Positions 8,005-15,636 are shown, numbered from the stretch's first letter. The stretch is 22,834 nucleotides of DNA from JAPEKQ01 sp964516845 (GCA_964516845.1 CAZEXP010000037.1:1-22834), one strand, 5' to 3'. Notes: generated from the letters alone by a model not told the origin. Numbers and translations: made by a program.

Positions 8005-8358
8005 GATTCCAACCCTCCATCGCAGGCCTGACAGGCCTTGAACTCACGGACGACTCGCGCAGCGGGCGCGGGTCACGGGCAACGCCGGCACGACGCAGCC
8101 CGGCAGCAACCATGAACACGAGTCAGGATGCACGCCGAAACGCCGTCGCGTTGCTCAGGACAGATACAATATTACACCTGAGAGCACTTCGACGACAGGA
8201 TTATGCACGAATCATGCCCGGAAACAGCCGCCCCCGGGTTGGACGTCCTCCGGCGAATGCGCTTGACGACCTCCGCAACGTGCCCCATCCTACTCATGTT
8301 CGGTCGGCATGCGGCTTTCGCCGGTTGTGTGACAACTCAAGAGACTCGGGGGCCTATC
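8005..8358. promoter_or_regulatory. Divergent intergenic region with AT-rich promoter-like centre
   Basis: This region separates the zinc-ribbon gene (-) from the outer-membrane protein gene (+). The only AT-rich stretch is at 8162-8176. It gives TACAAT (8165-8170) as a plus-strand -10 and TAATAT as a minus-strand -10, both with weak -35 boxes. A second plus-strand candidate is TTGACG at 8263-8268, with a poor -10 (CATCCT) 17 bases on. AGGCCT occurs twice at about 8023-8038. A longer frame from 8203 through this region lacks codon structure and is not called. Confidence 0.35.
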
Positions 8359-9023
8359 ATGAGGCGCTTCTTCTGTCTGCTCGTCGTATCACTCGTCCTG
8401 GCGGGAATGCTCGCCGTACCCGCACAGGCCGGCAGTCTCGGCGTCGGTGTCGAGTACATGAAGACGCTGGGGGACATCAAGGACGAGCAGGAGTTCGATC
8501 CGGATGCGCTCGCCTTCCTCGGATCGTACCAGTTCGACCTCCTGTTGCTCAAGGTCGAGGCTGATGTCGAGTGGGTCCTGGACTTCGGTGGTTCGGGCAA
8601 GGCTCTGATCCTGCCGCAGGCCTACGCGCTCTTCGGCGACTTCATCTATGGCGGCGTGGGGATCGGCACGGCCACCTTCGACGGCGAGTGGGCGAGCGAC
8701 CCATTCTATGCCCTGCGCGCGGGTGTGAATCTCGAGCTCGCCGGCACCGGGGTCGATGCCTACGCTCTCTACCGCTTCCACAACACAGACGTCTTCGAAG
8801 AGCTCGGCGACCAGAACCTCGATTCGNNNNNNNNNNNNNNNNNNNNNNNNNNNNNNNNNNNNNNNNNNNNNNNNNNNNNNNNNNNNNNNNNNNNNNNNNN
8901 NNNNNNNNNNNNNNNNNNNNNNNNNNCCGCTTCCACAACACAGACGTCTTCGAAGAGCTCGGCGACCAGAACCTCGATTCGCTCACGTTCGGCGCCCAGG
9001 TCCGGTTCCAGCTCGGTGGCTAG
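8359..9023 (+). CDS. Small outer-membrane beta-barrel protein, interrupted by an assembly gap
   Basis: The signal peptide covers residues 1-24 (AQA then GS). The mature part alternates short amphipathic strands and turns (for example GVGVEYMKTLG, FDLLLLKVEADVEWVLDFGG, YGGVGIGTATFDG), as in OmpW/OmpA-like 8-stranded barrels. The frame runs to 8826, then meets 100 N. The 55 bases before the gap recur exactly after it. If one copy and the Ns are removed (155 bases) the frame rejoins perfectly and ends at the TAG at 9021-9023, giving a 169-residue protein. I therefore read it as intact and the break as an artefact. The start at 8359 is set by the signal peptide, with GGGGG upstream as a modest ribosome site. 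It is monocistronic, closed by the hairpin at 9095. Its function is unknown. Confidence 0.8.
8772..8826 (+). repeat. Left copy of a 55-base duplicate flanking the scaffold gap
   Basis: Identical over 55 bases to 8927-8981. Both copies abut the N run directly, as expected when two contig ends overlap by one k-mer and were not merged. Confidence 0.9.
8827..8926. other. Assembly gap of 100 N
   Basis: Exactly 100 N, the usual placeholder for a gap of unknown size. The flanking identity suggests no sequence is missing here, or that a 55-base repeat was collapsed. Confidence 0.98.
8927..8981 (+). repeat. Right copy of the 55-base duplicate
   Basis: Exact copy of 8772-8826. It continues into the true 3' end of the beta-barrel gene, 13 more codons to the stop at 9021. 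Confidence 0.9.
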
Positions 9024-9094
9024 TATGCCGTGAGCCGCCACCGCTTCTCCCGGAACGGTGGACCGTCTCCGGACGCAGACTGACGGGTGAAACA

Positions 9095-9124
9095 CGAAGG
9101 CCCGCCGGCAACGGCGGGCCTTCG
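9095..9124 (+). terminator. Hairpin terminator of the beta-barrel gene
   Basis: Perfect 13-bp stem (CGAAGGCCCGCCG with its complement) closed by a GCAA tetraloop, 71 bases after the stop. It is followed by CTTGTTGG, a weak T-tract. Confidence 0.8.
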
Positions 9125-9545
9125 CTTGTTGGCTCCCGTAACGTGAGAACCGGCATCGTTCAGCATCGGGATTGACCGCCGCCTACGGGCGCTGCTCCCA
9201 CCGGTCCGACCCGCCCGCAGATAACCGGGAACCAGTCATAGCGCCACGCGGTACTCCCCGTGAGTGCTTATAGAGCAGATTCCACGCCGGGGAGTCCGCA
9301 GCGACTGAGCGGAGCACACGAGGCCGAATCGTGGCACGTGACATGCAAACGCAGTATTCACCACGTTTGACAAGCAGCGACCCGAGAGCCACGTTGTGTG
9401 GAGCACATTGAGAGGTGTCGCCTGTACTTCCGAGTCAGACCTCGGTTCAGACTTTCGCGAATTCCACTCCCCCGAGTGCGTCGGTCCACTGGTCCATAGC
9501 CGACGCGGCTTCGCGTCAATCCAGGAACTTTCGAAAGGCAGAACC
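9125..9545 (+). other. Gene-free 420-base leader of the modular lipoprotein
   Basis: No credible gene. Two structures are visible: an 8-bp inverted repeat ACTCCCCG (9253-9260) with CGGGGAGT (9288-9295) around a 27-base loop, and a 6-bp GACGCG-gctt-CGCGTC hairpin at 9502-9517, 28 bases before the start codon. A TTGACA at 9367-9372 has no recognisable -10. The length suggests a long 5' leader or an unseen promoter with regulator sites. Confidence 0.4.
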
Positions 9546-11138
9546 ATGAAGAGATTTCTGTTCCTCGCTATGATCCTCACTCTGTCGGTCACGGTCATCG
9601 TTGGATGCGGCGCGAGCAGCTCCACCGGACCTGACGAGACGACAACCCTCACGGGAACGGTCTCGGGCGTCATCGAGGCGGCCAGCCGCTCCGGACTCGG
9701 GAACGTCAGCGTCGCCGCCGGCGGCGTCACAAGCCAGACCAACGAGAACGGCTGGTTCGTTCTGAGCGACGTGCCCGTCGGCAGTACGATCGTCCGGATG
9801 ACCAAGGACGGCTACCTGACGGTATCGCGGAACGTGACGGTCCTGGAGAACCAGACCGCGCACATCGGTGATGTGAGCATGCTCACCGCTGAGAGCAACA
9901 TCATCAACTCGGCCAGCGGGGGCACTGTGGCAGCCACCGATGGCGACGGATCGATCGTGCTCGACGCCGATTCGTTCGAGACAGAAAGCGGCTCGCCGTA
10001 CAGCGGCAACGTCGAGGTGGAGATCGCCGTCATGCTGCCCGACGACGCTGATTTCTTCGGCGCGTTCCCGGGCGAGTTCGAAGGGATCCGTGAGGACCTG
10101 ACGGTGGTTCCTTTCGAGTCCTACGGCTTCATGGGCGTCAATCTGTACAGCTCGACCGGGGCGCCGCTGGATATCGCTGACGGCAGCACCGCGGAGCTCA
10201 CGATCCGCATCTCCGACGCCCTGGCCAGATCCGCTCCGGACACGATGCCGATGTGGTACTTCGACGAGGACGACGGCCTCTGGAGAGAAGAAGGCTACGC
10301 GGTCAAGGACGGCAGCGAGTACGTGGCGGAGATATCGCACCTCACGATCTGGAACTGGGATCTGCCGCTGACCGACATCTGCACGATCACCGGGCGGGTC
10401 GTCAGCAACGTGGGAATTCCGGTGGCCAACGCCACAGTGGTGAGCGAAGGCGTGAACGCCACATACAGGGACGAAGACTCCTCCAGCAGCAACGGGTACT
10501 TCAGCCTGAGGGCGCGCAAGAACTCGACGGCCGACGTGTGGGCCTTCAAGGGAACCCACGACAGCCAGACCGTGCAGGTCGTGGTCGGCAACAGCTCCAC
10601 GCTGGAGCTGTCTGAAGACCTGGTGCTGCTCGAGCCCGCCTTCTCCATCACTCTGACATGGGGAGCAGACCCTCGCGATCTTGACTCCCATCTGTTCATG
10701 CCGATGACGTGGGATTCCAGCTGGGACTACTTCCACACCGCCTACTACAACATGGGCACACTGGAGACGAATCCCTACACCATGCTCGACACGGATGACC
10801 AGTATTCGTACGGTCCCGAGGTCATCTCCGGGTTCAATCTCTACGAAGGGACTTACTCGTACTACGTGTATCTTTTCTCCGGCTCCGGCTCGATCAAGCA
10901 GTCCCCCACGGTCGTCAACCTGCTGGTCGCCGGGCAGTCCAAGACCTACAACGCCACGAGTGCGGGCGGAACGGTCGGCAACTACTGGCACGTCTTCGAC
11001 TTCACCGTGAACTCCCAGGGCGGCGTCTCGGTCACGAACGTCAACACGTTCGAGGCGTGGGACTACAGCGGCAGCGATGTGTGGAACGGTTCGGGCAGAG
11101 GCGAGAGCCACCCGTCGGCCTTCCCTTCGAAGGAGTAG
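9546..11138 (+). CDS. Modular surface lipoprotein with two carboxypeptidase-regulatory-like domains and a DUF2135-like C-terminal domain
   Basis: Exported lipoprotein of 530 residues with lipobox IVGC (Cys21) and a Ser/Thr linker. Residues 35-100 form a carboxypeptidase-regulatory-like beta-sandwich (TGTVSG, then NGWFVLSDVPVG and KDGYLTVSR). Residues 115-275 resemble the FAM171/CILP-type region of bacterial lipoproteins (GGTVAATDGDGSIVLD, MPMWYFDEDDGLWREEG). Residues 280-360 form a second regulatory-like domain (TITGRVVSNVGIPVANATV). Residues 365-500 contain TLTWGADPRDLDSHL and YSYGPEV, a pattern familiar from DUF2135/YfaP-like domains. There are no catalytic residues, so an adhesive or structural surface role is inferred. 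The ATG at 9546 has AAAGG 7 bases upstream. It is monocistronic with its own terminator. Confidence 0.85.
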   Translation: MKRFLFLAMILTLSVTVIVGCGASSSTGPDETTTLTGTVSGVIEAASRSGLGNVSVAAGGVTSQTNENGWFVLSDVPVGSTIVRMTKDGYLTVSRNVTVLENQTAHIGDVSMLTAESNIINSASGGTVAATDGDGSIVLDADSFETESGSPYSGNVEVEIAVMLPDDADFFGAFPGEFEGIREDLTVVPFESYGFMGVNLYSSTGAPLDIADGSTAELTIRISDALARSAPDTMPMWYFDEDDGLWREEGYAVKDGSEYVAEISHLTIWNWDLPLTDICTITGRVVSNVGIPVANATVVSEGVNATYRDEDSSSSNGYFSLRARKNSTADVWAFKGTHDSQTVQVVVGNSSTLELSEDLVLLEPAFSITLTWGADPRDLDSHLFMPMTWDSSWDYFHTAYYNMGTLETNPYTMLDTDDQYSYGPEVISGFNLYEGTYSYYVYLFSGSGSIKQSPTVVNLLVAGQSKTYNATSAGGTVGNYWHVFDFTVNSQGGVSVTNVNTFEAWDYSGSDVWNGSGRGESHPSAFPSKE

Positions 11139-11170
11139 GCCAGCACTGCACCACCATCAGTTGCACACCA

Positions 11171-11199
11171 AAGAGGCCCGCCGTCATGGCGGGCCTCTT
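11171..11199 (+). terminator. Hairpin terminator of the modular lipoprotein gene
   Basis: Perfect 12-bp stem AAGAGGCCCGCC with its complement, loop GTCAT, ending in CTCTTG. It lies 32 bases after the stop and shares the GGCCCGCC core with the hairpins at 9095 and 21289. Confidence 0.8.
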
Positions 11200-11278
11200 G
11201 CGATGAGCACCTGTTGTGATAAGCTGGCGTGTCGGATTCCGGGATTGACAATGTTGGCGGCCCACAATCGGAGGCGGT

Positions 11279-12895
11279 ATGCGAAACAGGATCGTCACGT
11301 TCATAGCAGTTGCTTTGATCATCTCCTCGGCCCTCCTCACGTCGTGCTCGCGCGCGCCTCAGGGGCACGAACTCACGATCATCGGAATGGGAGACCTCCA
11401 CGGGCAGCTCGACTCGTATGCGTCGATGACCGACACCGACGGCGACGGCGTGGATGAGACGGTGTCGATCGGCGGCATCGCCCGCATCGCCACGCTCATC
11501 CGAGACATCGAGCATGAGAACCCCGGCACGGTGGCTGTCGTGTTCTCCGGCGACGCCCTCTCCGACACGTACTTCCACACGTTCAAGGGCCGCGCCATCT
11601 ATGGACTCATGTCCGACGCGGGCTGGGAGATTTCCATCTTCGGCAATCACGAGTTCGACAAGGGGCCACAGGACCTGGCTGCCGCGCTGAGCTCGGCGGA
11701 CTTCGAGTTCCTCTGCACGGACCTCGCCATCGACGGAACACCGTTGGACGACCTGTGTGTTCCGTATCTCATCGAGGACTACGACGGACTTCGAGTCGGA
11801 TACTTCTCTCTGATCACCGAGGGCCTTCCCTACCTCTCGAGCCCCGGTAACCTCACCCTGACCGGCGGCAACGCCGACGTCGCACTGCAAGCGGTCCGTG
11901 AGCTTCGCGGGCGCGGCGCGCAGGTCATCGTCGCGCTCACTCACATCGGTCTGGACGAGGATATCAAACTCGCTCGTGAGATTCCGGGCATTGACATCAT
12001 CTTCGGTGGTCACTCGCACAGCTACGTCGACAAGGCGATCCGTATCGGCGGCACCTTCATCGTCCCCGGCGGATACGGCGGTACACACCTCATGCGCATC
12101 GACCTCGAGACCGGCCCCGCGGGACGTATGGATATTCAGAGCGTGCGCTATGAGAAGCTCCCGATCGACGCTGCCATCACGGCGGCTTCGGATATCGACG
12201 AGAGGCTGACGGTCTACAGGGACTCGCTCCCGGAGGCGATCGTATTGGGGATGACCGAGGTCCCGTGGGACCTCTCATCCGAAGCGGTCCGGTGCGGGGA
12301 ATCGCCGGTGGCGAACCTCGTGAACGACCGGATGCGCGACAAGTTCGGCGTCGACATCGTCCTGAACAACGCCGGGGCGTTTCGAGGCAAGAAGGTCTAC
12401 GAGCCCGGGCCCGTCACCGACGTGATGCTCCGATCGATCGACGAGTTCGCGAACGACGCGATCATGCTGACGCTCGACGGCAGCCTGCTGAAGCCGATCC
12501 TGGAGCGGAGCGCGGCGAACTTCTGCGAGGGCGGACTGATGCACGCTTCGGGGCTCCGGTACGCGATCGACATCACGAAGACGGCCCAGGCGATCGGCCA
12601 GGACGAGAACGGCGCCTGGACCGTCACCGTCCCGGGCGAGCGCGTGACGGACATCCAGGTCGAGGCGCCCGACGGAACATGGCATGCCGTCGATCCGAAC
12701 GCCGAGTACCGGGTGCTCAGCAACAGCTTCATCATCAGCAAGGGTGGAGACGGCTACTTCTGGTTCAGCAGATACGGACGCGACAAAGAGAACACCTACT
12801 CGACGTTCTACTCGATCCTCGAGGAGATCGTGAACAACGAGGGCGTTCTCAATCCGGAACCGCCGGACGGGAGACTCAGTGTCATGAGCATGTAG
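11279..12895 (+). CDS. 5'-nucleotidase/UshA-type metallophosphatase lipoprotein
   Basis: Exported enzyme of 538 residues predicted to dephosphorylate extracellular nucleotides or related phosphoesters for nucleoside and phosphate salvage. The lipobox is LTSC (Cys23). The N-terminal calcineurin-like domain shows all two-metal motifs: GDLHG (Asp39, His41), SGDAL (Asp92), GNHEFD (Asn123, His124, with the Asp127 partner of the catalytic dyad), THIG (His222) and GGHSH (His245, His247). The C-terminal substrate domain (about 325-500) has NNAGAFRG (363-370) and GGDGYFWF (489-496), where UshA stacks the nucleobase on aromatics. Length matches the family. GGAGG lies 4 bases before the ATG. A TTGACA at 11245 is too close to the start to act as its promoter. 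Whether it prefers nucleotides, UDP-sugars or cyclic nucleotides is open. Confidence 0.93.
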   Translation: MRNRIVTFIAVALIISSALLTSCSRAPQGHELTIIGMGDLHGQLDSYASMTDTDGDGVDETVSIGGIARIATLIRDIEHENPGTVAVVFSGDALSDTYFHTFKGRAIYGLMSDAGWEISIFGNHEFDKGPQDLAAALSSADFEFLCTDLAIDGTPLDDLCVPYLIEDYDGLRVGYFSLITEGLPYLSSPGNLTLTGGNADVALQAVRELRGRGAQVIVALTHIGLDEDIKLAREIPGIDIIFGGHSHSYVDKAIRIGGTFIVPGGYGGTHLMRIDLETGPAGRMDIQSVRYEKLPIDAAITAASDIDERLTVYRDSLPEAIVLGMTEVPWDLSSEAVRCGESPVANLVNDRMRDKFGVDIVLNNAGAFRGKKVYEPGPVTDVMLRSIDEFANDAIMLTLDGSLLKPILERSAANFCEGGLMHASGLRYAIDITKTAQAIGQDENGAWTVTVPGERVTDIQVEAPDGTWHAVDPNAEYRVLSNSFIISKGGDGYFWFSRYGRDKENTYSTFYSILEEIVNNEGVLNPEPPDGRLSVMSM

Positions 12896-12932
12896 TCCGT
12901 TGAGAGCGTCGCTCATCGGGCATCAACGCAAC

Positions 12933-12963
12933 AGGGCCGCCCCATCAAGGGGCGGCCCTTTGT
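12933..12963. terminator. Bidirectional terminator between the 5'-nucleotidase and cold-shock genes
   Basis: Perfect 11-bp stem AGGGCCGCCCC with its complement around ATCAA, followed by TTTGTAT on the plus strand. It sits between convergent genes (stops at 12895 and 12993), so it can end both transcripts. Confidence 0.8.
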
Positions 12964-12992
12964 ATCTATGCCAATCCGTGGTTACCCAACGG

Positions 12993-13208
12993 CTAGGCAG
13001 CGATCTTCGTGACGTTCTCCGCCGCCGGGCCCTTCTCGCCCTGGACGATGTCGAACTGCACATGGTCGCCTTCGTTCAGGCTCTTGAACTCGTCGCCACC
13101 CTGGATTCCGGAGTGGTGCACGAAAACGTCCTTGGAGCCATCCTCCGGCGTGATGAAGCCGAAGCCCTTGCCGTCATTGAACCACTTCACGATTCCGGTC
13201 GTGCTCAC
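12993..13208 (-). CDS. CspA-family cold-shock protein
   Basis: Single cold-shock domain of 71 residues that binds single-stranded RNA or DNA and melts RNA structure. The RNP1 motif KGFGFI and RNP2 motif VFVHH are intact, the protein begins with the usual T-G-I-V-K-W-F-N, and the length matches the CspA family. The GTG at 13208 gives the canonical N-terminus. It is preceded by AGAGAGG, 9 bases upstream. An in-frame ATG at 13247 would add 13 residues foreign to the family. It stands alone and shares the bidirectional terminator at 12933. No cold-induced leader can be recognised with confidence. Confidence 0.95.
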   Translation of the reverse strand: MSTTGIVKWFNDGKGFGFITPEDGSKDVFVHHSGIQGGDEFKSLNEGDHVQFDIVQGEKGPAAENVTKIAA

Positions 13209-13612
13209 TGTGTTCTGCCTCTCTTGGGCTCGTCGCGCACGGGTCACCCCCGACGTCGACGATTGACATGTCGATGGCCGGATCGTCCGACCGATCGACT
13301 TTCTTCTTCACCGGGCTGATCAGCCCTGCATGTGGCACCACCACCGATCGCCAGTACTGTTCCATACGGAGGGCGCCTCACATCGCCTCCGGAAAACAAA
13401 AAGGACCCGGCATCTGCGCCTGGTCCCTCCTTGGAGTTCCCGGATATGTCACCATACCGACTTGGTCGCCTCTGCTTACCTGTAGTGTGGTCTCCGGAGG
13501 CGTCCGGGTCAAGCTCAATCGCCGAATTCGGGCCGCACACCGCCTGAGGGCCCAGCCAGGGTCACTCCTGGGCAACGTACACGGAACACTGGACCTTCAG
13601 CTCTCACTGGTT
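13209..13612. other. Non-coding stretch between the cold-shock and MGDK-type mini-protein genes
   Basis: About 400 bases. Open frames exist on both strands, but none has a ribosome site plus protein-like composition, and several cross the minus-strand terminator at 13393-13426. The part from 13427 to 13612 is probably the 3' untranslated part of the mini-protein transcript or a separate small RNA. The part from 13209 to about 13390 is the cold-shock leader and includes complementary GACGAT/ATCGTC segments around 13257-13291. Confidence 0.4.
13393..13426 (-). terminator. Minus-strand rho-independent terminator with long T-tract
   Basis: Read on the minus strand, GGACC-a-GGC pairs with GCC-g-GGTCC around a 6-base loop (13403-13426), followed immediately by TTTTTGTTTT (13402 down to 13393). 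It is the best T-tract in the window. The nearest upstream gene on this strand is the mini-protein that ends at 13613. Confidence 0.75.
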
Positions 13613-13729
13613 CTAGTGCGGTTTCTGGGCTTGCAGCTTGTTGGATTTGTCCTTTGCCTGCTTCGCATGCTTGCTCTTCATCTGCTTCTGGCTCTTGCTC
13701 TTGTCCTTCTTGCCGCCCTTGTCTCCCAC
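13613..13729 (-). CDS. Short Lys-rich MGDK-type protein, 38 residues
   Basis: GTG at 13729, with AAAGGA 8 bases upstream, opens a 38-residue frame beginning (M)GDKGGKKDKSKSQKQ. It is rich in Lys, Gln, Ser and Asp, lacks hydrophobic segments and looks disordered. From memory it resembles short MGDK-starting Lys/Gln-rich hypothetical proteins seen in many bacteria. The function is unknown to me. The frame stays open upstream for 31 codons, but that part is Trp/Cys-rich and overlaps the proposed promoter, so the shorter start is preferred. It is divergent from the PadR gene. Confidence 0.6.
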   Translation of the reverse strand: MGDKGGKKDKSKSQKQMKSKHAKQAKDKSNKLQAQKPH

Positions 13730-13793
13730 GGGGTCCGTCCTTTCTTGCAGGAGAGAGTCCCACAACAGCCAACATCCCCTGCAGCTTGCGAAC

Positions 13794-13822
13794 AGCATAT
13801 CACACCAACACCACCTTGTCAC
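13794..13822 (-). promoter_or_regulatory. Candidate promoter of the MGDK-type mini-protein
   Basis: On the minus strand GTGACA (13817-13822) and TATGCT (13794-13799) are spaced by exactly 17 bases. They give a leader of about 60 bases to the GTG at 13729. Confidence 0.45.
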
Positions 13823-13850
13823 GGCGCGACCCTGCCGGCGCAGATATACA

Positions 13851-13880
13851 TTGTACCGCTATGCATAGATATGCTATGTT
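13851..13880 (+). promoter_or_regulatory. PadR-operon promoter with embedded palindrome
   Basis: TTGTAC (13851-13856) and TATGTT (13875-13880) are 18 bases apart. Between them lies the perfect palindrome CTATGCATAG (13859-13868), and GCTATG occurs at 13858 and again at 13873. A palindrome inside the spacer is a good place for an autorepressor such as the PadR protein encoded 60 bases downstream. The regulator-site link is inference. Confidence 0.45.
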
Positions 13881-13940
13881 AGCAGCGTGGGGACGACAGC
13901 GGTCCCCATCAGGCGGACGCGGTCATCGAGAGGCACACTC

Positions 13941-14291
13941 GTGGACATCCAGAAAGACCTTGTGGCGGCATCGGCAACTCCGATCGTGCTGTCCATCCTG
14001 CGGCAGGGCGACAGCTACGGGTACGCCATCATCAAGAGTGTGCGGGAAGCCTCCGGAGAGCGCATCGAATGGACCGACGGAATGCTCTACCCGGTGCTGC
14101 ACCGGTTGGAGGCAGCGGGCTTCGTGAGAGCAACCTGGAGAACAGCCGACAACGGCCGGCGGAGAAAGTACTACCGCCTCACACGCCAGGGCGAGGCTGA
14201 GCTTGCGCGTCTCAAGGAACAGTGGCATGTCGTCCACAATGCCCTGGAACGTCTCGCGAAACCCGGGAAGACAGGAGCGAAAGATGTTTGA
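13941..14291 (+). CDS. PadR-family transcriptional regulator
   Basis: Winged-helix repressor of 116 residues. The family pattern is clear: a short helix before P-I-V-L-S-I-L, then Y-G-Y-A-I-I, the recognition region DGMLYPVLHRLEAAGFV, the wing with RRRKYYRLTRQGEAEL, and a C-terminal dimerisation helix. The GTG at 13941, with GAGAGG 7 bases upstream, gives a normal PadR N-terminus (MDIQKDLVAASATP). A GTG 18 codons earlier has no ribosome site. It overlaps the next gene by 8 bases (ATG inside its end), so the pair is translationally coupled. In such pairs the regulator usually controls its membrane partner and itself. The ligand is unknown. Confidence 0.93.
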   Translation: MDIQKDLVAASATPIVLSILRQGDSYGYAIIKSVREASGERIEWTDGMLYPVLHRLEAAGFVRATWRTADNGRRRKYYRLTRQGEAELARLKEQWHVVHNALERLAKPGKTGAKDV

Positions 14292-15636
14292 CCTGGAATC
14301 ACAGATCCGGAAGTGGCGTCGACACGTCCAGTCGGTCGGGTCGCTTGGAACTCTGGATGTGGAGGAGTTGGAATCTCACCTCCGGGACGGCATCGATGAA
14401 CTCACCGGGCACGGCGTGAGCGTCGAGGAAGCCTTCATCGTCTCCATCCGCCGGATGGGTGACGCCGAGGCACTGGACCACGAGTTCGCCAAGGTCTCAA
14501 CGGAGAACGTCTGGCGTCAGCTGCTCGTACCCGCCGCTGACGAGAACGCCCGCCGCAAGCAGCGAACGGAGATCGCCGTGGTTCTTGCCCTGGCCCTCCT
14601 CGGTGGGCTGCTGGGAAAGATCCCGGCACTCTTCGGACATCCGGTCGCGGACCAGAACGCCCTCATCTACGCGCGGAACGCGGGGCTCTTCGCCTTCGCG
14701 CCCGTTGCGGTCTACCTCGTCTGGAGGCGAGCCCTCTCGATTCGGTTCATGGCCGTCGCCGCATTGACGTTCGCCGTCTTCGCGCTCGCAGTGAACCTCT
14801 ACCCGAGCTGCCCGCCCCATCACACGCAGGTCCTGGCGGGGCTGCACGTGCCCATCGCGCTTCTCCTTCTCCTCATGGCGCTGTATGCCGGACCGGGATG
14901 GCGCAGGCCGAGCCTCGGGCTGGACTTCGTGCGGTTCGCAGGAGAGGTGTTCATCTACTCGGTGCTGATCGCCCTTGGCGGGATGGTTCTCGTGGGCGTC
15001 GCCGGGGGGATGTTCTCGCTGATCGGGATCGATCTCACCTCACTCGTCGTGAACTGGCTGGCGGTGTTCGGCGCCTGCGGCGTGGCGGTGGTGGCCGCCT
15101 ACCTCGTGGAGAGGAAGAAGGGCGCGATCGAGACCATGGCGCCGGTGCTCGCCAGGATCTTCACACCGCTCTTCGTCGTGTTGCTGCTGGGGCTCATCAC
15201 CGCCATGGCACTGGCGGGTCAAGGGCCATCGGAGGATCGCGAACTCCTCATCATGTTCGACATCGTGCTGGCTCTGGTGCTCGGTCTCGTGCTCTACACG
15301 ATGAGTGCCCGGGACGCAGAGCAACCTGTCGACTGGTGGGACGGTATCGTTCTGGCATTGGTGGTCCTCGCCCTGGTCGCGGACGGGATCGCGCTCTCGG
15401 GGATCATCGGGCGGCTGACCGCCTACGGGCTCTCCCCCAACAAGGCCGCGGCCCTCGGTGAAAACATCGCGCTGATGGTCAATCTGATCCTGCTCGCCGC
15501 GGGGTACTTCCGCTTCCTCTCCGCGCGGTCACGGTACGAGACCGTCATCGACTGGCAGATGCGATATCTGCCGGTCCACGCGGTCTGGGCGGCCTTCGTC
15601 GCACTCGCGTTCCCTCTCCTCTTCGGGTTCGCGTGA
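14284..15636 (+). CDS. Multi-pass membrane protein with N-terminal permease-prefix/HAAS-like domain
   Basis: Inner-membrane protein of 450 residues. Residues about 1-75 are soluble and helical (LESQIRKWRRHV, VEELESHLRDGIDEL, VEEAFIVSIRRMGD), the pattern of the permease-prefix or HAAS-type domains found beside PadR regulators. From about residue 95 there are roughly ten to twelve hydrophobic helices with short loops, resembling DUF4153-like proteins. There is no ATPase partner and no transporter signature motif. The start codon overlaps the PadR stop and has AGGAG 6 bases upstream. The context suggests a PadR-controlled envelope or stress-response membrane protein. Its substrate or signal is not readable. 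Confidence 0.85.
   Translation: MFDLESQIRKWRRHVQSVGSLGTLDVEELESHLRDGIDELTGHGVSVEEAFIVSIRRMGDAEALDHEFAKVSTENVWRQLLVPAADENARRKQRTEIAVVLALALLGGLLGKIPALFGHPVADQNALIYARNAGLFAFAPVAVYLVWRRALSIRFMAVAALTFAVFALAVNLYPSCPPHHTQVLAGLHVPIALLLLLMALYAGPGWRRPSLGLDFVRFAGEVFIYSVLIALGGMVLVGVAGGMFSLIGIDLTSLVVNWLAVFGACGVAVVAAYLVERKKGAIETMAPVLARIFTPLFVVLLLGLITAMALAGQGPSEDRELLIMFDIVLALVLGLVLYTMSARDAEQPVDWWDGIVLALVVLALVADGIALSGIIGRLTAYGLSPNKAAALGENIALMVNLILLAAGYFRFLSARSRYETVIDWQMRYLPVHAVWAAFVALAFPLLFGFA

Noticed and set aside
8772..8981. Genuine 55-base tandem repeat in the beta-barrel gene
   Set aside because: Both copies abut a 100-N placeholder exactly, and one copy must be removed to give a single frame, so an assembly overlap is simpler.
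8203..9033. Extended 276-codon reading of the beta-barrel gene starting at 8203 and running through the Ns
   Set aside because: The signal peptide starts at 8359, and the reading after the gap is out of frame because of the 155-base artefact.
9516..11111. 531-codon minus-strand open frame opposite the modular lipoprotein
   Set aside because: Antisense shadow: Arg/Val/His-rich low-information translation with no start signal. The plus strand has a signal peptide and domains.
11245..11250. Consensus TTGACA as the promoter of the 5'-nucleotidase gene
   Set aside because: A -10 box at 17 bases would fall on the ribosome site, and none is present.
11063..12088. 341-codon minus-strand frame across the lipoprotein and 5'-nucleotidase genes
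   Set aside because: It crosses a terminator and overlaps two well-supported genes on the other strand.
13268..13882. 204-codon plus-strand frame between the cold-shock and PadR genes
   Set aside because: Its Leu-rich part is the antisense of the Lys-rich mini-protein (Lys codons AAG read CTT on the other strand). It lacks a ribosome site and crosses the hairpin of the 13393-13426 terminator.
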